This document shows, one piece after another, positions 6,069 through 7,803 of a DNA stretch of 7,803 bases. The stretch covers positions 12,481 through 20,283 of the forward strand of contig HF991999.1 of assembly GCA_000433135.1 (NCBI GenBank). Direction: 5' to 3'. Made by a program: the position numbers and the translations under genes. Positions within the stretch are counted from its first letter, which is position 1; every line of letters begins with the position of its first letter. The notes under the pieces are model-generated. The model had not been told where the DNA came from. It did not search any database and saw nothing but the letters and a program-made list of their open reading frames with translations. Source of the DNA: Clostridium sp. CAG:921. GTDB taxonomy: Bacteria > Bacillota > Clostridia > TANB77 > CAG-465.

Positions 6069-6095
6069 TATGTTATTAGTATAACGTATTTTTTT
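6069..6095 (+). terminator. Rho-independent terminator after the ZIP transporter gene
   Basis: An 8-bp stem (6069-6076 with 6081-6088, including one G-U pair) with a TAGT tetraloop is followed by seven Ts (6089-6095). It begins 16 bp after the stop codon. The stem is weak in G+C but well placed. Confidence 0.7.
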
Positions 6096-6208
6096 ATATA
6101 TTTTACAAAGACTATACTATAAGTGTAATTGTTTCAAAATATTAGTAAAAATGGTAAAGTAAGTAGTTAAGGTAGTAGTTTTAGCTGTTTTTTGAATATT
6201 AATTTTGA

Positions 6209-6237
6209 TTGACTTTAAAAGGAAAATGTGGTAATAT
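6209..6237 (+). promoter_or_regulatory. Sigma-A-type promoter of the phosphatase-rpiB-transferase operon
   Basis: -35 TTGACT (6209-6214) and -10 TAATAT (6232-6237) have a 17-bp spacer, with TGG directly before the -10 (extended -10). The leader is about 20 nt. The stretch between the previous terminator and this promoter (6096-6208) shows no gene or clear structure. Confidence 0.72.
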
Positions 6238-6250
6238 AAATGTGTATTTT

Positions 6251-6266
6251 GGAGGAATTATAGTTG
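6251..6266 (+). promoter_or_regulatory. Ribosome binding site selecting a TTG start codon
   Basis: GGAGGA (6251-6256) is followed after 7 bp by TTG at 6264-6266, which begins the phosphatase frame at exactly the usual N-terminus of the family (MKIILFVCTGN). No ATG or GTG is available at this position, so TTG is the start. Confidence 0.8.
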
Positions 6267-6731
6267 AAAATAATATTATTTGTTTGTACTGGAAATATTT
6301 GTAGAAGTCCAATGGCGCATTATTATATGCAAAAAAGAGTAAATGACTTAAATTTAGAAGAAAAATATGCTATTGATTCTGCAGGTACATTTGCAGTTAC
6401 AGGTGAAAAGTCTACAAATAATGCTATAGAAGTTATGAAACACTATAATGTGGATTTGAGCAATCATAGAGCAAAAAATATACATGATATTGACATTTAT
6501 ATGTATGATTACGTAATAACTTTAACGACTGCTCAAAAGAAAGATATATTGTACTATAAAAAAGGTTTAGAAGGTAAAGTGTATACATTAAGAGAATTTG
6601 TTATGCCAAGTGATGTATATAAAGATATTGACGATCCATGGGGACTAAATTTGAAAGTATATAAAGATTGTGCAAAAGAAATTGTGGAATGTGTGGATAA
6701 ATTAATATTAAAATTAGAAGGAAGTGAATAG
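6264..6731 (+). CDS. Low-molecular-weight protein phosphatase (tyrosine or arginine)
   Basis: Cytosolic LMW-PTP family enzyme that removes phosphate from phosphoproteins through a cysteinyl-phosphate intermediate. The 155-residue length is normal. The active-site loop CTGNICRS is at 8-15 with nucleophile C8 and R14; NHRAKN is at 68-73; and the general-acid DDPWG is at 123-127 (D124). Gene order next to rpiB matches the Bacillus ywlE-ywlF pair, where YwlE is a protein-arginine phosphatase. In YwlE the loop residue two before the Arg is Thr, reported to select phosphoarginine, whereas here it is Ile12, as in tyrosine phosphatases. Sequence therefore favours tyrosine while context favours the YwlE group. 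The following membrane transferase also fits a role in surface-polymer regulation, where Wzb/PtpA-like phosphatases act. Translation starts at TTG. Only 2 bp separate it from rpiB. Confidence 0.92.
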   Translation: MKIILFVCTGNICRSPMAHYYMQKRVNDLNLEEKYAIDSAGTFAVTGEKSTNNAIEVMKHYNVDLSNHRAKNIHDIDIYMYDYVITLTTAQKKDILYYKKGLEGKVYTLREFVMPSDVYKDIDDPWGLNLKVYKDCAKEIVECVDKLILKLEGSE

Positions 6732-6733
6732 TT

Positions 6734-7213
6734 ATGATTATCATTGGTTCTGATCATACAGGAGTTGAACTTAAAAAGAAAATAATTGAGTATTTATATG
6801 AGCAGAAGATAGAATATGCAGATGTTACTAACTTTAAAAATCAAGATGGTGATGATTATCCTGATGTTGCAAGACTTATTTGTCAAAAAGTGTTGGAGAA
6901 CACTTCAAATTTAGGTATAGCAATATGTGGAACTGGAATTGGTATTTCAATAGCTTGTAATAAATTTAAAAAAATAAGAGCTGCGCTTTGTACAGATGTA
7001 TATATGGCTAAGTATTCAAGAATTCATAATAATGCTAATGTACTATGTTTAGGTGCAAGGCTTGAACCTATGAAAAATAACGATAATATAAGACAAATTA
7101 TCAGTGCATTTATTAATAATTTTTATGAGGGTGGAAGGCATGATAGAAGATTGGAAAAAATTAGAGCGATAGAATCGTTAAACTCAAAAGGAGATGGCAA
7201 ACTATGGCCATAG
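6734..7213 (+). CDS. rpiB: RpiB/LacAB-family sugar-phosphate isomerase
   Basis: Likely ribose-5-phosphate isomerase B, interconverting ribose-5-phosphate and ribulose-5-phosphate in the pentose phosphate pathway; the family also includes galactose-6-phosphate isomerase (LacA/LacB) and allose-6-phosphate isomerase. The 159-residue protein shows GSDHTGVELK at 5-14 (D7, H8), DDYPDVA at 40-46, CGTGIG at 65-70 with the catalytic-base C65, RAALCTD at 82-88, HNNANVLCLG at 98-107 (H98) and GGRHDRR at 133-139 (phosphate-binding arginines). All expected active-site residues appear present. The start ATG follows AAGGAAG (6718-6724), 2 bp after the phosphatase stop. The 3' end overlaps the next gene by 10 bp, and its last codons contain that gene's AAAAGGAG ribosome binding site, so the C-terminal tail (about 150-159) is shaped by this overlap. 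The substrate is inferred from family and context only. Confidence 0.92.
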   Translation: MIIIGSDHTGVELKKKIIEYLYEQKIEYADVTNFKNQDGDDYPDVARLICQKVLENTSNLGIAICGTGIGISIACNKFKKIRAALCTDVYMAKYSRIHNNANVLCLGARLEPMKNNDNIRQIISAFINNFYEGGRHDRRLEKIRAIESLNSKGDGKLWP

Positions 7214-7803
7214 TATATTGTATTATTTTTATAACATTTGTACTCTGTCTTATATTCACACCAATAGTAATAAAAATTTGTAAAAAGTATGAAATAGTTG
7301 ATATTCCAAAAGATAGTAGAAGAGTTCATTCAAAACCTATGCCAAGAATTGGTGGTGTTGCTATAGTAGCATCGATGATAATAGCTTTTTTGTTGTACTT
7401 TGTTATAACAAAAAATATACCATCAATATCACTTAGTAAGTCGTTTTGGGGATATTTAATAGGTGCTGTAATAATAGCTGCTATGGGATTGATTGATGAT
7501 TTAAAAGGTCTAAGGGCAAGGAAAAAATTTGTATTTCAACTTGCAGCAGCATGTGTTGTTTATTTTTTTGGAATTAGTATTTCAAGCATGAAAATTCCAT
7601 TTGTGCATTCTGAGGCAGTATCACTTGCCTGGTGGCTTGATTTTCCATTAACTCTTTTATGGGTAATTGGTATTACAAATGCACTTAATTTAATTGATGG
7701 ACTTGATGGACTTGCTGCTGGAATAACTGCAATAGCATCTACATCTTTATTAATAATATTTATATCAACTTCGGCAAGTTTGGATGCAATAATAATAAGT
7801 GCA
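7204..7803 (+). CDS. Polyprenyl-phosphate glycosyl-1-phosphate transferase (WecA/TagO/MraY family), 3' end outside window
   Basis: Integral membrane enzyme that moves a sugar-1-phosphate (usually GlcNAc-1-phosphate) from a UDP-sugar to undecaprenyl phosphate, the first step of wall teichoic acid or surface polysaccharide synthesis. The first 200 residues are present without a stop. Membrane helices are evident from residue 2 on. Family motifs: RRVHSKPMPRIGG at 39-51, the Mg-binding GLIDDLKGL at 95-103 (D98, D99) and NALNLIDGLDGLAAG at 159-173 (N162, D165, D168). The HSKPMPRIGG and NxxNLIDGLDGLA forms point to the WecA/TagO branch rather than MraY, and absence of the mur cluster agrees. The ATG at 7204 lies inside the end of rpiB in another frame, with AAAAGGAG at 7186-7193. 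Being co-transcribed with the LMW phosphatase suggests a link between phosphoprotein signalling and surface-polymer initiation. Confidence 0.93.
   Translation, partial: MAIVYCIIFITFVLCLIFTPIVIKICKKYEIVDIPKDSRRVHSKPMPRIGGVAIVASMIIAFLLYFVITKNIPSISLSKSFWGYLIGAVIIAAMGLIDDLKGLRARKKFVFQLAAACVVYFFGISISSMKIPFVHSEAVSLAWWLDFPLTLLWVIGITNALNLIDGLDGLAAGITAIASTSLLIIFISTSASLDAIIISA

Noticed and set aside
6096..6208. A possible small RNA or riboswitch between the ZIP terminator and the next promoter
   Set aside because: TTTACA at 6102 and a TTTTTT run near 6190 were noticed, but no stable stem precedes the T-run and no known riboswitch motif is visible.

Overview
This window looks like chromosomal DNA from a strongly A+T-rich Bacillota (Firmicute), probably a Clostridia-type anaerobe. 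The evidence is the base composition, strong AGGAGG-type ribosome binding sites, sigma-A-like promoters with 17-bp spacers, short intergenic gaps, Rho-independent terminators, and Gram-positive marker genes (a MurT/GatD pair and a RpiB/LMW-phosphatase pair). The species cannot be named from this sequence. The standard bacterial code fits. No RNA genes, CRISPR arrays, insertion sequences or prophage genes were seen.

Layout. (1) 1-798, plus strand: a cysteine-rich protein of unknown function, possibly cut at its 5' end. (2) 811-866: a bidirectional terminator shared with the convergent gene at 875-1888, minus strand, a sugar-transfer-associated-type ATP-grasp protein. (3) 1889-2179: a 291-bp divergent intergenic region with one good promoter in each direction, an orphan Shine-Dalgarno sequence and a short direct repeat. 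(4) 2180-4221: a translationally coupled murT-gatD-like operon ending in a strong terminator. (5) 4347-5198: NAD kinase, with a promoter that overlaps the preceding terminator, followed by its own terminator. (6) 5351-6052: a ZIP-type metal transporter with its own terminator. (7) 6264-7803: a three-gene operon of LMW protein phosphatase, RpiB-type sugar-phosphate isomerase and a WecA/TagO/MraY-type polyprenyl-phosphate glycosyl-1-phosphate transferase, the last cut by the window end.

How the genes fit together. Several concern the cell envelope. MurT/GatD normally amidates the D-glutamate of lipid II; the membrane transferase at the end starts lipid-linked surface polymers; LMW phosphatases often act in surface-polymer regulation; and the ATP-grasp family is linked to sugar transfer. 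NAD kinase and the ZIP transporter are housekeeping and transport genes with their own transcription signals.

The most striking observation is that the GatD homologue keeps its fold signatures and its operon position but lacks both catalytic residues of the glutaminase: Thr91 replaces the nucleophile Cys and Ile191 replaces the His. Its MurT partner also has an unusual, FolC-like P-loop (GSSGKGST) and rewritten C-terminal motifs, while keeping the Cys4 zinc ribbon and the D-x-SW acidic segment. This suggests a co-evolved, glutaminase-dead MurT/GatD variant, either ammonia-dependent or doing a different reaction.
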